Assembly: GCA_035772405.1 (NCBI GenBank)
Contig: JAYKKM010000337.1
Coordinates: 3,073,001 to 3,137,000 of the forward strand
Length of the DNA: 64,000 nucleotides
DNA from: Chrysogorgia sp. JL179-B06
Taxonomy: Eukaryota > Cnidaria > Anthozoa > Scleralcyonacea > Chrysogorgiidae
Direction of reading: 5' to 3'
Positions 11,601-23,808 of the stretch are shown here, in pieces. A program made the position numbers and the translations under genes. The stretch's first letter is position 1, and each line of letters starts with the position of its first letter. The notes below the pieces were generated by a model. It had not been told where the DNA came from. It did no database searches and worked only from the letters and a program-made list of their open reading frames with translations.

Positions 11601-14600
11601 TTAGATAATAAAGTTGAGATATTCATAACTTTCTTGTCAACTATTTTGGACAATGTGTCTTTTTTTCAGGTCAGAGCGAAACGTCAACTAAAATCTGTAT
11701 TTAACCCAATTTTTAACAAGCAACATGTTGTTTTTTTAACAGTTCTGTTTCCAACCTGTGTTATTCCTGTCTTACCTCAAACTCTGCGGCGAGTATCACC
11801 AAAGAAAGAACTATATAACCCTAAGTTAAATGAACGACAAAAGTCGGCCGTGGCGAGAATCTTAAGTGGCCAATGTCGACCAATGCCTTATGTAGTTTTT
11901 GGACCTCCTGGTACAGGGAAAACTGTCACACTTGTCGAAGCAATTCTTCAGGTGAGTTGTAATAACTCTTGTAGGAAAAACAAGAAGGGAGTGGAGTTAT
12001 TAGGGGTGAAGAGGACAGGCAAGGAGAGGTGAACCATCTATTGATATTTTAAACATTTTTTCAGGTTTTTCATTGTGTGGGTTTTAGCCGAATTCTTGCC
12101 TGTACGCCATCAAACAGTGCTGCTGATTTGATTGTAAGTATATTCAGGAAATGTATTAAAAAGTTGTGTTTTACGAGAATTTTGTGTGTTATGTTAACGT
12201 TGACCCAGGGGGCCCTGGGTGAAAGTTTGCGAGGGCCCCCAGGGCGAGTGCTGAAAGTGCGAGATCTCTAGGGGGGTCCGGGGGCATCCGCCCCCCAGAA
12301 AATGTTGAAATCTAGAGTCTCTGAAATGCCATTTCATGCACTTTGGGGGAAGCTTTTACAGAATTCTGATGGTCAGTTTTCAGATGATTGTTTTTGGTAT
12401 CTTAGGCTGAACGTCTTCACCACAGCGGAGGGATTGCTGATGGAGACATGGTGAGATTGAATGCTTTTCAGCGACAACAAAATATTCCAGAAGATATTGG
12501 AAATTACAGCACAAGCATTGAGAAACTTGATATGGCATCCCATTATCGGATAGTCATCTGCACATGCACTACTGCTGGTCAGCTGCATACCTTGGGACTA
12601 CCTCCGGGACATTTTACTCACGTATTCATAGATGAGGTGGGTTGGTTCTACTGTTAAGTTTGTACCTATTGTGCTCTTCAAGTATTACATGTTTAGCTTA
12701 GTCTCTAACTTTTTTAAACCTTTAGGCTGGCCAAGCAACAGAGCCTGAGAGTTTAGTTCCAATCAGCGTATTAGCGGGAACACAGGGACAGGTAAGGATA
12801 CCTCTGAACTGATGGACTGAACAGATATATATGTATAAGTTATCATATGAGGGATACGGTGATTCATTCCGAGTCGCGAGTGTGATAACCTTTTTATCAC
12901 ATACTAGTGCCTTTATCAGGATGATAAACAGTGGGAAATAAAAACGATATCATCCCTAAGGGACATATCGTTTTTATCACCCGCTGTTAAGGCACTAGTA
13001 TGTGATACTAAATATATATATATATTTATATAGTAGAAATTATATATATTTATATTGTAGAAATACAAATCAAATATCTAAAAAGGTTGGTGTACTGCCG
13101 AAATAGCGTGTAAGTATAGTCTATCGTATCTCACCGGCAATCCCGTCTGGGACTGAGAAATATTTTCTTAGGATTTGAACTTAACGATCATCGTTGTATG
13201 GTCTATTTATCCTCTTGTTATCTTCACATGCAGATTATACTTGGAGGTGATCCTTACCAACTAGGACCTGTTCTTCGCTCAACTATCTCTAAATCTTATG
13301 GTCTTGATATATCGTTATTGGAACGTCTTATGATGCGAACACCTTATTTAAGAAACGAGAAGACATTCTTGGATCATGGCTGTTATGATGCACTAGCAGT
13401 TACAAAACTTGTTTGTAATTATCGCTGTCATGAAGCCCTACTAGAGCTGCCATCACGATTGTTTTATCATGCTGAGATGGTGTCCTGTGTTGATGAGACT
13501 GTCAAGAACTGTCTTTGTGACTGGCAGTCTTTGCCCAACAAAAATGGATTCCCAATTATATTCCACGGTGTTAAGGTTAGTGCGAGGTGCTTATTATAAA
13601 ATAGTTTTGTTTTAAAAAGAGGTCCTATTCACTAATTTGAATTTGCCTATGATACTTGTTCAGCAACGAAAGAATAGGAATGAAAGTGACAGAGATGAAG
13701 GAATGGGATTGAAAGTGGCAGAGATGGAGGAATGGGGTTTGAAGGTGGCAGAGATGAGGGAATGGGGATTGAAGGTGGCAGAGATGAAGGAATGGGGATT
13801 GAAGGTGGCAGAGGTGAAAGAATGGGATTGGAGGGTTGAAGATGGCAGAGATGAAGGAATGGGGATTGAAGGTGGCAGAGGTGAGATAATGGGATTAAAG
13901 GTAGTAGAGACGAAGGAATGGGGTTGAAGGTGGTATTGTTACTGTTTAGGGTGTAGATCTTCGAGAAGGGAACAGTCCATCTTGGTTTAATGCAGTTGAA
14001 GCTGTTCAAGTTATAAGATATGTTCAAGAATTACGATCATTTCAAAAACATCCTGTGAAGCTTGATGAGATTGGTATCATTACTCCTTATAGAAAACAGG
14101 TGAGTGTCCCTTTATGTACTCTAAAGGTTGATATAAGAAGTAGAGTGCTGCGTAGGCTGAAACACTTACGATCCATTATACGCATCAGATGGCAAGACAA
14201 AATTAGCAACGACGAAGTTCTGAAGCGCGCAGAAATGCCGAGCGTAGAAGCCATTCTGTTAAATACACAACTACGGTGCGTTGGTCATATCACGCGTATG
14301 GACAACTCACGAATACCAAAAACCATCCTGTATGGAGAGGGAAGGCAAACTGTCACAGGTGGTCAGAAGTTGAGATATAAAGATGTAATGAAACGTCACC
14401 TAAAGACAGCCAGGATTGATGTTGACAGCTGGAAAGAACACGTACAAGATAGACCAGCATGGCGATCCCTACTTAAAAGGGGCTTACAACATGTCTAGGA
14501 AGACCGCCTCCGCATTGCTCAACATAAACATGATGTACGACATGGTACAACAGGAGAGGTGCCTACTGTGCGCTGTTAACATTGTGGACGAATGTTCCTG

Positions 14601-17600
14601 CATCAAATTGGGCTGACATCTCACCTACGACACCGTCATGGAAATCATTATCCATCTTAGCCGAAACGGCTGATTTACAGAAGATGTTACGAGAGAAGTG
14701 ATTGTGACGTCGTCCATGTGTCTGTCCTCTGGTTGACGACCAATGAAAATGCACATAGAAGTTATGTTATTGTATAACTAATTACATTAGACGCATGTGC
14801 GCACTGCGTACCTATTTTTTTGTTAACGGAAGTTTCAATCGGAAAAAGTACAACTAGGTGTAATAAGATATTGATTTGTAATGAGATATTGATTTGTCCA
14901 TGTGTCTGTCCTCTGCTTGACGACCAATGAAAATGCACATAGAAGATTATGTTATTGTATAACAAGACGCATGTGCGCACTGCGTACCTATTTTTTGTTA
15001 ACGGAAGTTTTAATCGGAAAAATTACAACTAGGTGTAATAAGATATTGATTTGTATTGAGATATTGATTTGTAACGAGATAATGCGGCCATCACCCGTCA
15101 GTCGCCTACGTGTGAAGCTCTGATTAAGAACTGCCAGCAGCATCCTCTGCCTGTTCCCGTCGACAATCCACTCACACTAATTATGACACAAACAAACTAT
15201 GACGTAATGAACCAGACGTATATTATAGGCAAACCTGACAAACACGCTTCACTTGACTCTGAAGATGACCGCCGCTGAGGCCGTCGAAACGTCAGTCACC
15301 AACAATGGTCTTTCTCAAGACTACAACAACCTGGACGATCAACTTCACACATCTAATAATATTGATTGTTACGACTTTTTGTATTTTTCAATATTTGACA
15401 CTGCCCCACTTTATTTACCTAGCGTATGTCTTGTTCTTTTCAGGTTGAAAAAATTCGCCTGTTATTGGACAGACTTGGCATGAACGATATTAAAGTTGGT
15501 TCAGTAGAGGAATTTCAAGGACAAGAAAGACTTGTAATTATAATATCAACTGTAAGTATTCAGCAATAAACTTATTTTTAGTAAATGTTAAATATCTAAA
15601 CTTGTAAATATCTAAAAATTTAAAGTGCCTTTCTCACGTTTGGGGATGTTACATATTCGTAATATTCGAGTATTCCTGAGCAAAGTCATAATATATCTTG
15701 TTAGCCGAAACTTTCATCTTCATGGAGTTTTTTGCTGTCAAAGTTACAGGATGTGATGTCACAAGAGGCATTCCAAACCAGTTTTCTTTTATTAATTGCC
15801 ACAAAATGCCTCTTGTGACATTACATCCGATAACTTCAACAGTAAAAATGTCCATGAAGATGAAATTTTCAGCTGACAAGATATATTATGATTTTGCTCA
15901 GGAAGACCCAGATAATTCAATAATTCCAAACTTTAATAATTCACAAAGAAAGAACAAATGAAATCATTAATGATTGTGATACAACATCCTCCTGTTTTAC
16001 ATAACGTTTCTGGACTTACTGTCCGTTATATATAGTGTCCGTTATTAGATGTTCCACTGTACTATACATTCTTACGTGTGACTTTTTTAACGTAACAAGG
16101 ACCAAGACATAAGATGTGTGAAGTTGATCGTCCAGGTTGTTGTAGTCTTGAGAAAGACTATTGTTGGTGACTGACGTTTTGACGACGGCCTCCGCGGCGG
16201 TCATCTTCAGAGTCAAGTAAAGCGTGTTTGTCAGGTTTGCCTATACGTCTGTATACCGCTTTACTTGACTGTGAAGATGACCGCCGCTGAGGCCGTCGTA
16301 ATGGCAGTCACCAATAATAGTCTTTCTCAAGACTACAACAACCAGCACGATCAACTTCACATATCCAATGATACTCCTAGGTTCAAACCATTCACTTTAC
16401 CTTAACTAAGACATGGTTGACATGAGTCGTTCACCGACATTTTCTCTCTTGCCTAGGTTCGTTCAAGTTATAGTTTTCTTGGGTTCGATCTTTCCCATAA
16501 CCTTGGTTTTTTGAGCAATCCAAAGAGATTTAATGTCGCCATTACGAGAGCTCAAGCATTGATGATTATTGTTGGTAACCCTCATGTTCTGTGTAAGGTA
16601 TGTGTTTTAACGCATATGGCGCAATAAACATAGTAGGACAATTATAGTGGGAAACTAGATTACCGTCAATGCCACCCACTGAGAACCAGTTTCTATTGTC
16701 CGTCTTAGAGAGGTGAACAAAAGTGTCTGTTAAACCTCGTTTTCCAGCTCTAGACGAATTTGTTCCGGAAGCCTGCGAAATACATGCAGGGTCAGCAGTA
16801 AAACAATGAAACCAACACAGAAGTTTCTTGTTGGTATTCTTGTTGTAAAAAAGCGCAAACTAAGTCTTTAAATCTAATTCTATATAGGATACTAACTGGT
16901 GTGCATTATTGCAATATTGTTTGGATAATAATGGTTATATTGGATGTGATCTACCTGTGCTAGACAATGGTACAGATGGTATTAACGAAATGGATGGGGA
17001 TATGGATGGAGATATGGATGAAGGCAATGGGGGAATAGACGGTGAAGAAAACGGTGAAAATATTGACGAACAGACTCACAACTTACGTAGTGATGTCATA
17101 GGTGATGCACGGGACCTAAAGGAAATTCAAGGATCATGCAGGGCTCAGAGGGGTATTGATTGCTCGCGGGTGGTTAAGACTGGGTCTGAGTTTAATGATC
17201 AAAAGTCCTCCGCTTCTCGAACACTTTGTAAGATGACAGGGGACAACATGAACACTGAGGGTGAATACGTAACAAGTGGTGGATTGCCAGGGGACACCAT
17301 GAACACTGAGGGTGAATACGTAACAAGTGGTGGATTGCCAGGGGACACCATGAACACTGAGGGTGAATACGTAAGAAGTGATGGATTGCCAGGGGACAAC
17401 GTGAACACTGAGGGTGAATACGTAACAAGTGATGGATTGCCAGGGGACAACACTAACACTGAGGGTGAATATGTAACAAGTGGTAGATTGCCAGGGGACA
17501 ACATGAACACTGAGGGTGAATACGTAACAAGTGGTGGATTGCCAGGGGACACCATGAACACTGAGGGTGAATACGTAAGAAGTGATGGATTGCCAGGGGA

Positions 17601-18213
17601 CAACGTGAACACTGAGGGTGAATACGTAACAAGTGATGGATTGCCAGGGGACAACACTAACACTGAGGGTGAATATGTAACAAGTGGTAGATTGCCAGGG
17701 GACAACATGAACACTGAGGGTGAATACGTAACAAGTGGTGGATTGCGAGGGGACACCATGAACACTGAGGGTGAATACGTAACAAGTGGTGGATTGCGAG
17801 GGGACACCATGAACACTGAGGGTGAAGACGTAACATGCGGTGGATTGCCAGGGGACAACGTGAACACTGAGGGTGAACACGTAACAAGTGGTGGATTGCC
17901 AGGGGACACCATGGATGATGAAGTGGCAAGTCATGCTATCAACGAGAGTGAAGAATCAAGATTGTGCAGAGAGGAAGGTAAAAATGACAACTATGGTGAG
18001 AAGAATGTGTTGTCAAAATCTTTGTTGCTTAGTGAACCAGATGTTGTCGAAACAGGTATTCACGGATCAGGAAATAAAGCAGCTGATAAAAACATTAATT
18101 TTAATGCAACTGGGAGTTGTATTCTACAGACTGAAGTGCTAAGTGAAAGTTCAGACGAAGACTTGGAAGAAATTGTCTACACTCCATATTCTTCTGGCGA
18201 AATTATTTGTTAA
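7074..18213 (+). CDS. MOV10L1: MOV10L1-type piRNA-pathway RNA helicase with tandem-repeat tail
   Basis: SF1 helicase of the UPF1/MOV10 group; MOV10L1 and fly Armitage act in piRNA precursor processing with PIWI proteins (family knowledge). Exons: 7074-7834, 7973-8117, 8418-8585, 8732-8953, 9085-9199, 9717-9815, 9937-10042, 10269-10312, 10400-10491, 10604-10662, 11743-11951, 12065-12133, 12406-12636, 12726-12791, 13234-13575, 13950-14099, 15444-15551, 16457-16597, 16888-18213. About 1,483 aa against 1,211 in human. The start [13 protein letters not shown] aligns with human [24 protein letters not shown] is shared with human. Helicase motifs: [62 protein letters not shown]. After YIGCDLP comes a tail of about 430 aa with a 17-aa repeat. 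Exon 2 to exon 3 is off by one base (see findings). Confidence 0.94.
8210..8335. repeat. GC-rich dispersed repeat, family E, copy 2
   Basis: Partial copy of the 4955-5160 repeat, ending with CTCGGCGGCCCTG, in MOV10L1 intron 2. Confidence 0.6.
8611..8671. repeat. (CAGA)n microsatellite
   Basis: About 15 uninterrupted tetranucleotide units in MOV10L1 intron 3. Confidence 0.95.
9245..9335 (-). repeat. tRNA-Ala-like SINE fragment
   Basis: The minus strand reads AGTAGCTCAATGGTAAGAAC (A-box-like), then CAGCAATCAGAAGG, resembling the anticodon arm of a tRNA-Ala. Similar sequence is at 37430-37500 and, in tandem, at 32815-33310. Confidence 0.5.
10065..10202. repeat. (GGGA)n-rich tract
   Basis: Purine-only GGGA/GGAA tract in MOV10L1 intron 7. 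The ORF through it is an artefact of the repeat. Confidence 0.9.
10815..11145. repeat. Foldback repeat in MOV10L1 intron 10
   Basis: The left side (TTTTTCATATCTCA, TATGTAAATGATCATACTTA, GTCATTGG region) returns reversed on the right (TAAGTATGATCATTTACATA, GAGATATGAAAAAG). I see no coding capacity. Confidence 0.75.
11210..11452 (+). promoter_or_regulatory. Promoter-like dispersed repeat before the helicase exons
   Basis: Ordered motifs: ETS-like ACTTCCGG at 11218-11225, inverted CCAAT (GATTGG) at 11242-11247, E2F-like TTTTGGCGGGAAAA at 11285-11298, then a splice-donor-like AAGAG|GTAAGG at 11452/11453. A second copy at 43830-44045 keeps the same order. A role as an alternative MOV10L1 promoter and first exon is inference. 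Confidence 0.45.
12845..13012. repeat. Hairpin repeat in MOV10L1 intron 14
   Basis: TATCACATACTAGTGCC and AAACGATATC on the left reappear as their complements on the right (GGCACTAGTATGTGATA). Confidence 0.7.
13680..13932 (+). repeat. 30-bp minisatellite in MOV10L1 intron 15
   Basis: Imperfect units of the form GGCAGAGATGAAGGAATGGG, about eight copies, ending close to the acceptor of exon 16 (13950). Confidence 0.9.
14118..14660 (+). pseudogene. LINE reverse-transcriptase C-terminal remnant
   Basis: Inside MOV10L1 intron 16. The open frame 14118-14498 encodes [34 protein letters not shown] and [16 protein letters not shown], the typical tail downstream of the RT domain in metazoan non-LTR retrotransposons. 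It is followed, after stops, by a broken C2H2-finger-like stretch ([17 protein letters not shown]). No RT catalytic core is present, so this is a dead 3' fragment. A related fragment lies at 53830-54330. Confidence 0.8.
14710..15085. repeat. Tandem duplication of about 180 bp
   Basis: CCATGTGTCTGTCCTCTG...GACGACCAATGAAAATGCAC appears at about 14713 and again at about 14898. Each is followed by GACGCATGTGCGCACTGCG and AACTAGGTGTAATAAGATAT. Function unknown. Confidence 0.8.
15168..15357. repeat. Inverted-repeat element, family C, copy 4 (one arm)
   Basis: Half copy of the 2652-2945 family in MOV10L1 intron 16. Confidence 0.8.
15640..15912. repeat. Palindromic MITE-like repeat, family B, copy 2
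   Basis: Same family as 1905-2197, in MOV10L1 intron 17. Confidence 0.85.
16113..16378. repeat. Inverted-repeat element, family C, copy 5
   Basis: Both arms present with a short centre, just upstream of MOV10L1 exon 18. Confidence 0.8.
17239..17913 (+). repeat. 51-bp coding minisatellite in MOV10L1 last exon
   Basis: Thirteen full units and one partial encode variants of [17 protein letters not shown] (17 aa = 51 bp). Units 3-6 and 7-10 form the same four-unit series, so a 204-bp block was duplicated. The tail is acidic and low in complexity. Because 51 is a multiple of 3, the antisense frames also stay open, which explains the long minus-strand ORFs here. Confidence 0.95.
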
Positions 18214-18351
18214 CCTTAGAAAAGTTAAGTTGAAGTCCAAGTGTTGAGGTTCAAGTTTTGTTTAAAGTTTATTTTGTTTCATGAGATTCTCATTGATAAT
18301 TTCTTAGAATGTAATTATATTTAACAAATGTTGAGTTGTCGTAACATACAA

Positions 18352-18357
18352 AATAAA
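18352..18357 (+). terminator. Polyadenylation signal of MOV10L1
   Basis: AATAAA about 140 bp after the MOV10L1 stop codon. A second AATAAA lies near 18483. Confidence 0.6.
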
Positions 18358-21300
18358 AATACAGGATTATTATTTTTATTAAACAAGTTATATAGTAATT
18401 TGAATTATGTGCAACATGCCTTCACTCCTGTGTTTACAATCATTGTGTGTCTATCGAAGTAATATTCCTTTGTGATTTTCTTTAATAAAACAAATTCTGC
18501 ACGGATGCATGATTCTGTCTTCAATCATGGTGTGTAGGCGCTGTAGAAATACAAATTCACTTTACGTTTCACTCTCTGACGAAGGGCCTTCGCTCGAAAC
18601 GTAATAGACCTCCTGTTTATTTGTTTTCGTGTTTACGTACACAAGGCAAGACACAACAGTGATGTTCAGCCCTAGTCATGGTGTCTAACCCTAAGAATTA
18701 ACAAACATACATTACATATATACAATCATATACATATTACTATGTCACAGTCTGTCATGCTACGATACCGCTTATTATATCACTTATTACAACAAATACA
18801 TTATAAACGCACAGTTAATATTAACAACAAATTCTGAAGTTCTGCAATTCAAGATCTCTAACAGAACTACAATTTAAACATATTGAGCGCGAGGTAGATA
18901 TAATATCAGTATTGAATGTGTTCTGGAGAGCGACAAAGTATCTTGATTTTAAATAATTTTTAAAGAGACTATATGTGTGATCGGAGAGTGTGTTCCAAAG
19001 TCTAGATGATCATTTCGGCAGTACACCAACCTTTGTCAAGTAAAGCTGCATCCTCTCTTGGCTTTAATTAAGTTATATATTTCTCAACGGTATATTAAGT
19101 CGCTCATTGTGTTCGCATAGCTCTTTAGTTCCTTCGAATGCTATTCAACTTCCTTTCCATAGCTATTCAACTTCCTTCCACAGTTATTCAACTTCCTTCC
19201 ACAGTTATTCAACTTCCGCAGCTGTTCAACTTCGTTCTTGAAAGATATACGTTTAGCTTTTCACTCAATTTTCAGATAGCTAATAATCTAAAAACAACGT
19301 TGTTCATTCATGGTGTTGCAATTGTTAAAAAAACGACCCCGCGTGCCGAGTGTGTATAATCTAAATCTAAATATTAATCTTTACTTTTCAATGAGCATGC
19401 AAATGTTGTTTTTGTTATCGTATCGCTAATATTAAGAGAAAACAAAATAAAAGACAGGATGTTGTTATACTCTGCATGACATTCTTTAAATAATTGAAGC
19501 AATGGGTACTTCCTAACGTTAAGTACCTCATTGTCTGTTGTTGTTGTTGAAGCTTGCGAAATTCTGTTCTTCCTATCGAACCCTTATCGTAAAAATTTCG
19601 TGTTCGCGAGTCGAAAACAAACGCCCCTGTTATTAAAAACCGCAAGATGTTTAGTAAAGAACCATTTTCCAGAATCAAATTAAAGTGCGAATGTCTCTTT
19701 CGCAGTTTCAACATTTTTGTCCAAGGAAGATTTATATAAACGTTAGTTTTTTTTAATAAAAATCTTACAACGTTTAAAGAGACTTTATGCACAAATATAA
19801 CGGCTGCCCGTGTTATACACTCTTATTTTTATATTTTAATTTGCTTCAGAGCTGATGTTTCCTTTGATAACCACCTCAGTGTAACCATAAGACATACACA
19901 AAATGATAACAATCTGTATCCTTTACCTTATTGTGCAGCTGCAAAGCAACACATGTTTAATATCTTTATATCCATACCTTGACTTTAAATTTTAAACCAA
20001 CAATTACATCAACACAATACGATCTTCCTTTCAAATGATCACGAGACTGTTCTTCATTTAGAGGTATTTTTCATTTATACCTGTAACATAAAAATACTCT
20101 GCATTCGCGGTCCTAAAAACGCGCATTATATATACATTAGAATATCCTGTAGTTTGGCGATAAGTCCTTACAACGTGAATTTTCATATTATCTCGTGAAA
20201 CGTCTGACACATGTCGTTTGATTAGAAAATGAATATATGATAAAAAACAGTGGGCTTTTTAATTATCAGCTGAGACGGGGAAGATTTGCGACACTTGCTC
20301 GAACAACTCTCTCCACAAGAGTGAAGGACTTTTTGAACTGTAGTGTTTGTTGAGACGACATGTTTACATGGTAAGTGGAGTTTTAACTTTGAGAAGTTTT
20401 GTACTTTATATTTCTTAATTTAACTACATATAAAACATAAAAATATATATATATATATATATAATTGCGAACTATATATAATTGCGAACTATATATAATT
20501 GCGAACTCATGAAGTGAAACCAATTCGCATGTCGTATATTATTGTGTTCAGTCCTTAACTCCTTATTAGTTGTTGGAGCAGAGTTTTAGTGTGTATAAGG
20601 ACCATATGAAAGGAAGTATTCATTACCTGATTTGTAGGTATACTAGTTAGTAACAGTTATACAATGAATGATTTTGTATATATATATATGAAACATTTTA
20701 ACTGCCAGACTAAAAAAGATTGTCGTAGAGTCGTATGTAAACTCGAATTACAATTATAACCAGTGACTTTCAAGTGAATTTATATGAGATTGTCAAAATA
20801 ACCTTTTGTAATGTAATGTGAGAACATTGTCATCAGTCGACCTATATCGACCTAACAGCTTTTTATAAATTTCGCTTTTTTATTGTGGTGTTTTTCTCGT
20901 TTAGCTGGTATTTGCATTACAATATAATATGATAATTTAACAAACAGTTAATTGCGTTTTGCTCCAACACTATAATAACGTTCAACATTATTATAAACCC
21001 TGTAGTCCATTTTTAAATGATTGGACCATTTGGTTTGATCTTATAATTGTGTAACCTTGTGGTCATCTCGTCTTGTTCAGTAAAATTCATTTGCCGACGA
21101 ATTGTGAGTATTATAAGACTTTTGAAAGGCATTTTGTGTAAAAGACGCCATCTGGATATCGAAACAGGAAGTAGTACCTGAGAGCAGATGTGGGGGTGGT
21201 GCTAGCTTAGTCATTATAAACCGTGGGGGTGGTGCTAGCTTAGTCATTATAAACCGCGACACTCAACACGTTTTTTTAAAATTATATTTGGTACATTCAG

Positions 21301-21582
21301 GCGTCAGGAATTCCTCATCGTCCTTACTTGTGGTAAAGTACTTAAGACTGTTGTTAAATCTAAGATTAAAAGAAAACAAAGTTATTTTGCTAATCCCTAA
21401 TGATGTTGTGACTATAGATATAAATATTTTATTTGTACTTTAGGGCATAAAGGAAAATTACTTCGCGTAACTTTAGCTACACCCTGTTTATATAAAGTGC
21501 TTTGTTTTTATTATTTTATAATTATTATTTTTATTATTTTTATAATTATTATTTTTATTATTTTTATAATTATTATTTTTAA

Positions 21583-21806
21583 GTAAAGCGTGTTTGTCAG
21601 GTTTGTCTATGATACGTATGGTTCATTACGTCATTACACAAACAAACTATGACGTAATGAACCAGACGTATATATTGGCAAACCTGACAAACACGCTTTA
21701 CTTGACTCTGAAGATGACCGCCGCTGAGGCCGTCGAAACGTCAGTCACCAACAATAGTCTTTCTCAAGACTACAACAATCTGGACGATCAACTTCACACA
21801 CCTAAT
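21583..21806. repeat. Inverted-repeat element, family C, copy 6
   Basis: Short left arm (AAAGCGTGTTTGTCAGG) and full right arm, flanked by TATT-rich and TTA-rich simple repeats. Confidence 0.8.
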
Positions 21807-21873
21807 GAGCACTCTAGCCTAATGAGCACTCTAGCCCTATACCGCCCTAGGTTTAAACCATTTACTTTACTAC

Positions 21874-21923
<50 letters not shown>

Positions 21924-22362
21924 CATTATTGTTATTGTTAAAATCATAATTTCAAATTTTCGACTTTCTAACAAACAGGCTTACAAAGTTAATCCAAATA
22001 AACAAAACTACTCTTGTACAAAACACTGAACAGCACTACTAATTTTAACCAAAGACAATCCTGTCATCCGCCATCTTGTTGTAATACTTTGCCTAATTAA
22101 CTGCGAAGTTGGTGACGTCACAACCTGATGGACGAGTTTTTGCGGAGGGCTTTTTAAAATGATGTGGTTCAATTGAAAAGGAAAACATTCATAAAAGTCG
22201 AGTTTCAGACTTATAAAGACAAATTTCGCTTTACTCCCGTTGTGACGCGCGTCCACGCATATAATTTTAAATACTTTGAATCTAACTGTCATACTATATG
22301 GTGCACTTTACTGATTATTATAAGTAATAGCATAGCATTGAGGTTGCAGATTAGTGATTAAA

Positions 22363-22445
22363 TGTACCCGAAAGCCGAGGGAGGTTTAGTAAAAGTCCCT
22401 CGGGCTTCGCCCTCGGGACTTTTACTAAACCTCCTGAGGCTTGAG
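22363..22445. repeat. Near-perfect GC-rich palindrome
   Basis: AGGTTTAGTAAAAGTCCC... returns as its complement across CGGGCTTCGCCCTCGGG. This is a strong hairpin of about 80 bp. Confidence 0.75.
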
Positions 22446-22674
22446 TCACTTTATAATCACTTTATAATATTATGGCTACCGAGACAATAGGAACGCTTTT
22501 AGCCGATTCAACAAGCTCAAATGGAATAAAACTTTGTGAGTTGCTATTAATGGTTATTGGGAATTCGATAATGGTTCACTTCATGTCTTCGTTAGTTATT
22601 CTATTGAAATGTTTTGAGTAGTTTAGCATATATATATATATATATATATATATACTAAAACGAATGTGATGTTG

Positions 22675-23545
22675 TTCACGGAACGTTGAAAGTGCTCAAT
22701 ACCATAAAGGTAGAGCGAATATACCGACAACGGAATATTATTTGGTTTAATCCACCATACAGTAAAAATGTCAAAACAAACATAGGACGCAATTTCCTTA
22801 ATCTTATAGACAAGCATTTTCCACCAGAAAACAAACTACACAAAATTTTCAATAGAAACACGCTAAAAGTCAGTTATAGTTGCATGAATAACGTCAAATC
22901 CTCAATCATGAGACACAATTCACACATACTCAGGAAAAGCAAGCCACAACATGAAAACGCAAATAATTGTAACTGCAGAGACAAGAGTAAGTGCAGTGCT
23001 TGACAAACAACATAGTATACAAGGCAACAGTTTCCACAAATGACACAAACAGCACCAAACACTACATAGGCATGACAGCAAGTAGTTTTAAAGAGCGATA
23101 CAGAAACCACACTAAGTCATTTCAAAACAAAATATATTTAAACGAAACAGAACTTTCGAAACATATTTGGAGTTTAAAAGAAAAGAAACAAGATTTCAAT
23201 ATAACCTGGTCTATTTTGAAAAAAGTGGCTTCGTATTCGGGAGGATCAAAAAGATGCAATTTATGTTTGGAAGAAAAACTTTGTATAATGAAAGCAGACA
23301 AACATTTCCTACTCAACAAAAGATCAGAAATAATTTCGACATGCCGTCATAAAAACAAATTTAAAATTAGCAACGCAAAAATTTGAGGAATGCATGCATT
23401 GTTTCGGCACCGACCACACGCCCACGCGTCCATTACGCCCACCTTTCGACCAAAGCTACTTAAGCGGCCACCAATATCGAAATTTTTCATTCGCCTGAAG
23501 ATCGCCTTGCGTGAAACTGACAGTTGCGGCTTTTATCATTTTGAG
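22675..23545 (+). mobile_element. 5'-truncated Penelope-like retroelement with GIY-YIG-like remnant
   Basis: Two overlapping frames together read as the region after the RT of Penelope-like elements. Frame 1 (22686-23003) has [31 protein letters not shown] and [16 protein letters not shown]. Frame 2 (22991-23386) has [12 protein letters not shown] and YIGMTASSFKERYRNH, the GIY-YIG-like endonuclease core, then a Cys motif. The two frames are shifted relative to each other near 22998, and no RT palm is present, so the copy is dead. The 3' UTR has GCCTGAAGATCGCCTTGCG. AT dinucleotide runs flank both ends (22627-22654, 23562-23580). Confidence 0.8.
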
Positions 23546-23808
23546 GTAAGACCACTTTTACTATATATATATATATATATAAGCTGGATGAGTAGCGTGT
23601 TTCGCAGCGCAATTTGAGTAAAATAAAACAGGTCTTTTGCATAAACATTAGGTAAGATTATTGATCAGGTTATTTAGAGATTAATCGTCCCTCGTGAAAC
23701 AAAGGATTTCGAGGTAGCCATGATATTATTATGTTTATTTTCAGGTTCATGAACTTGCCATCAATCCTCCGTAAATATCCGTAATTTGCTCAACATTTTG
23801 CACAAACA

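Larger units (their letters stand above)
18214..22674. other. Intergenic region MOV10L1 to Penelope-like element
   Basis: I see no gene. It holds a fragment of repeat family D (18540-18620), a tandem CTATTCAACTTCCTTCCACAG array (19139-19235), AT microsatellites (20440-20465), TATTATTTTTAT repeats (21505-21580), a family C copy (21583-21806), a (TTA)n run (21866-21925) and a GC-rich palindrome (22363-22445). The 125-codon minus ORF at 19415-19792 has no recognisable feature. Confidence 0.6.

Noticed and set aside
17134..17934. Long antisense ORFs (up to 266 codons) opposite the MOV10L1 repeat
   Set aside because: The 51-bp unit is a multiple of 3, so stop-free antisense frames follow automatically. 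The products are monotonous repeats with no family match.
19415..19792. 125-codon minus-strand ORF
   Set aside because: No domain, no splice or regulatory context, and composition like surrounding AT-rich intergenic DNA.
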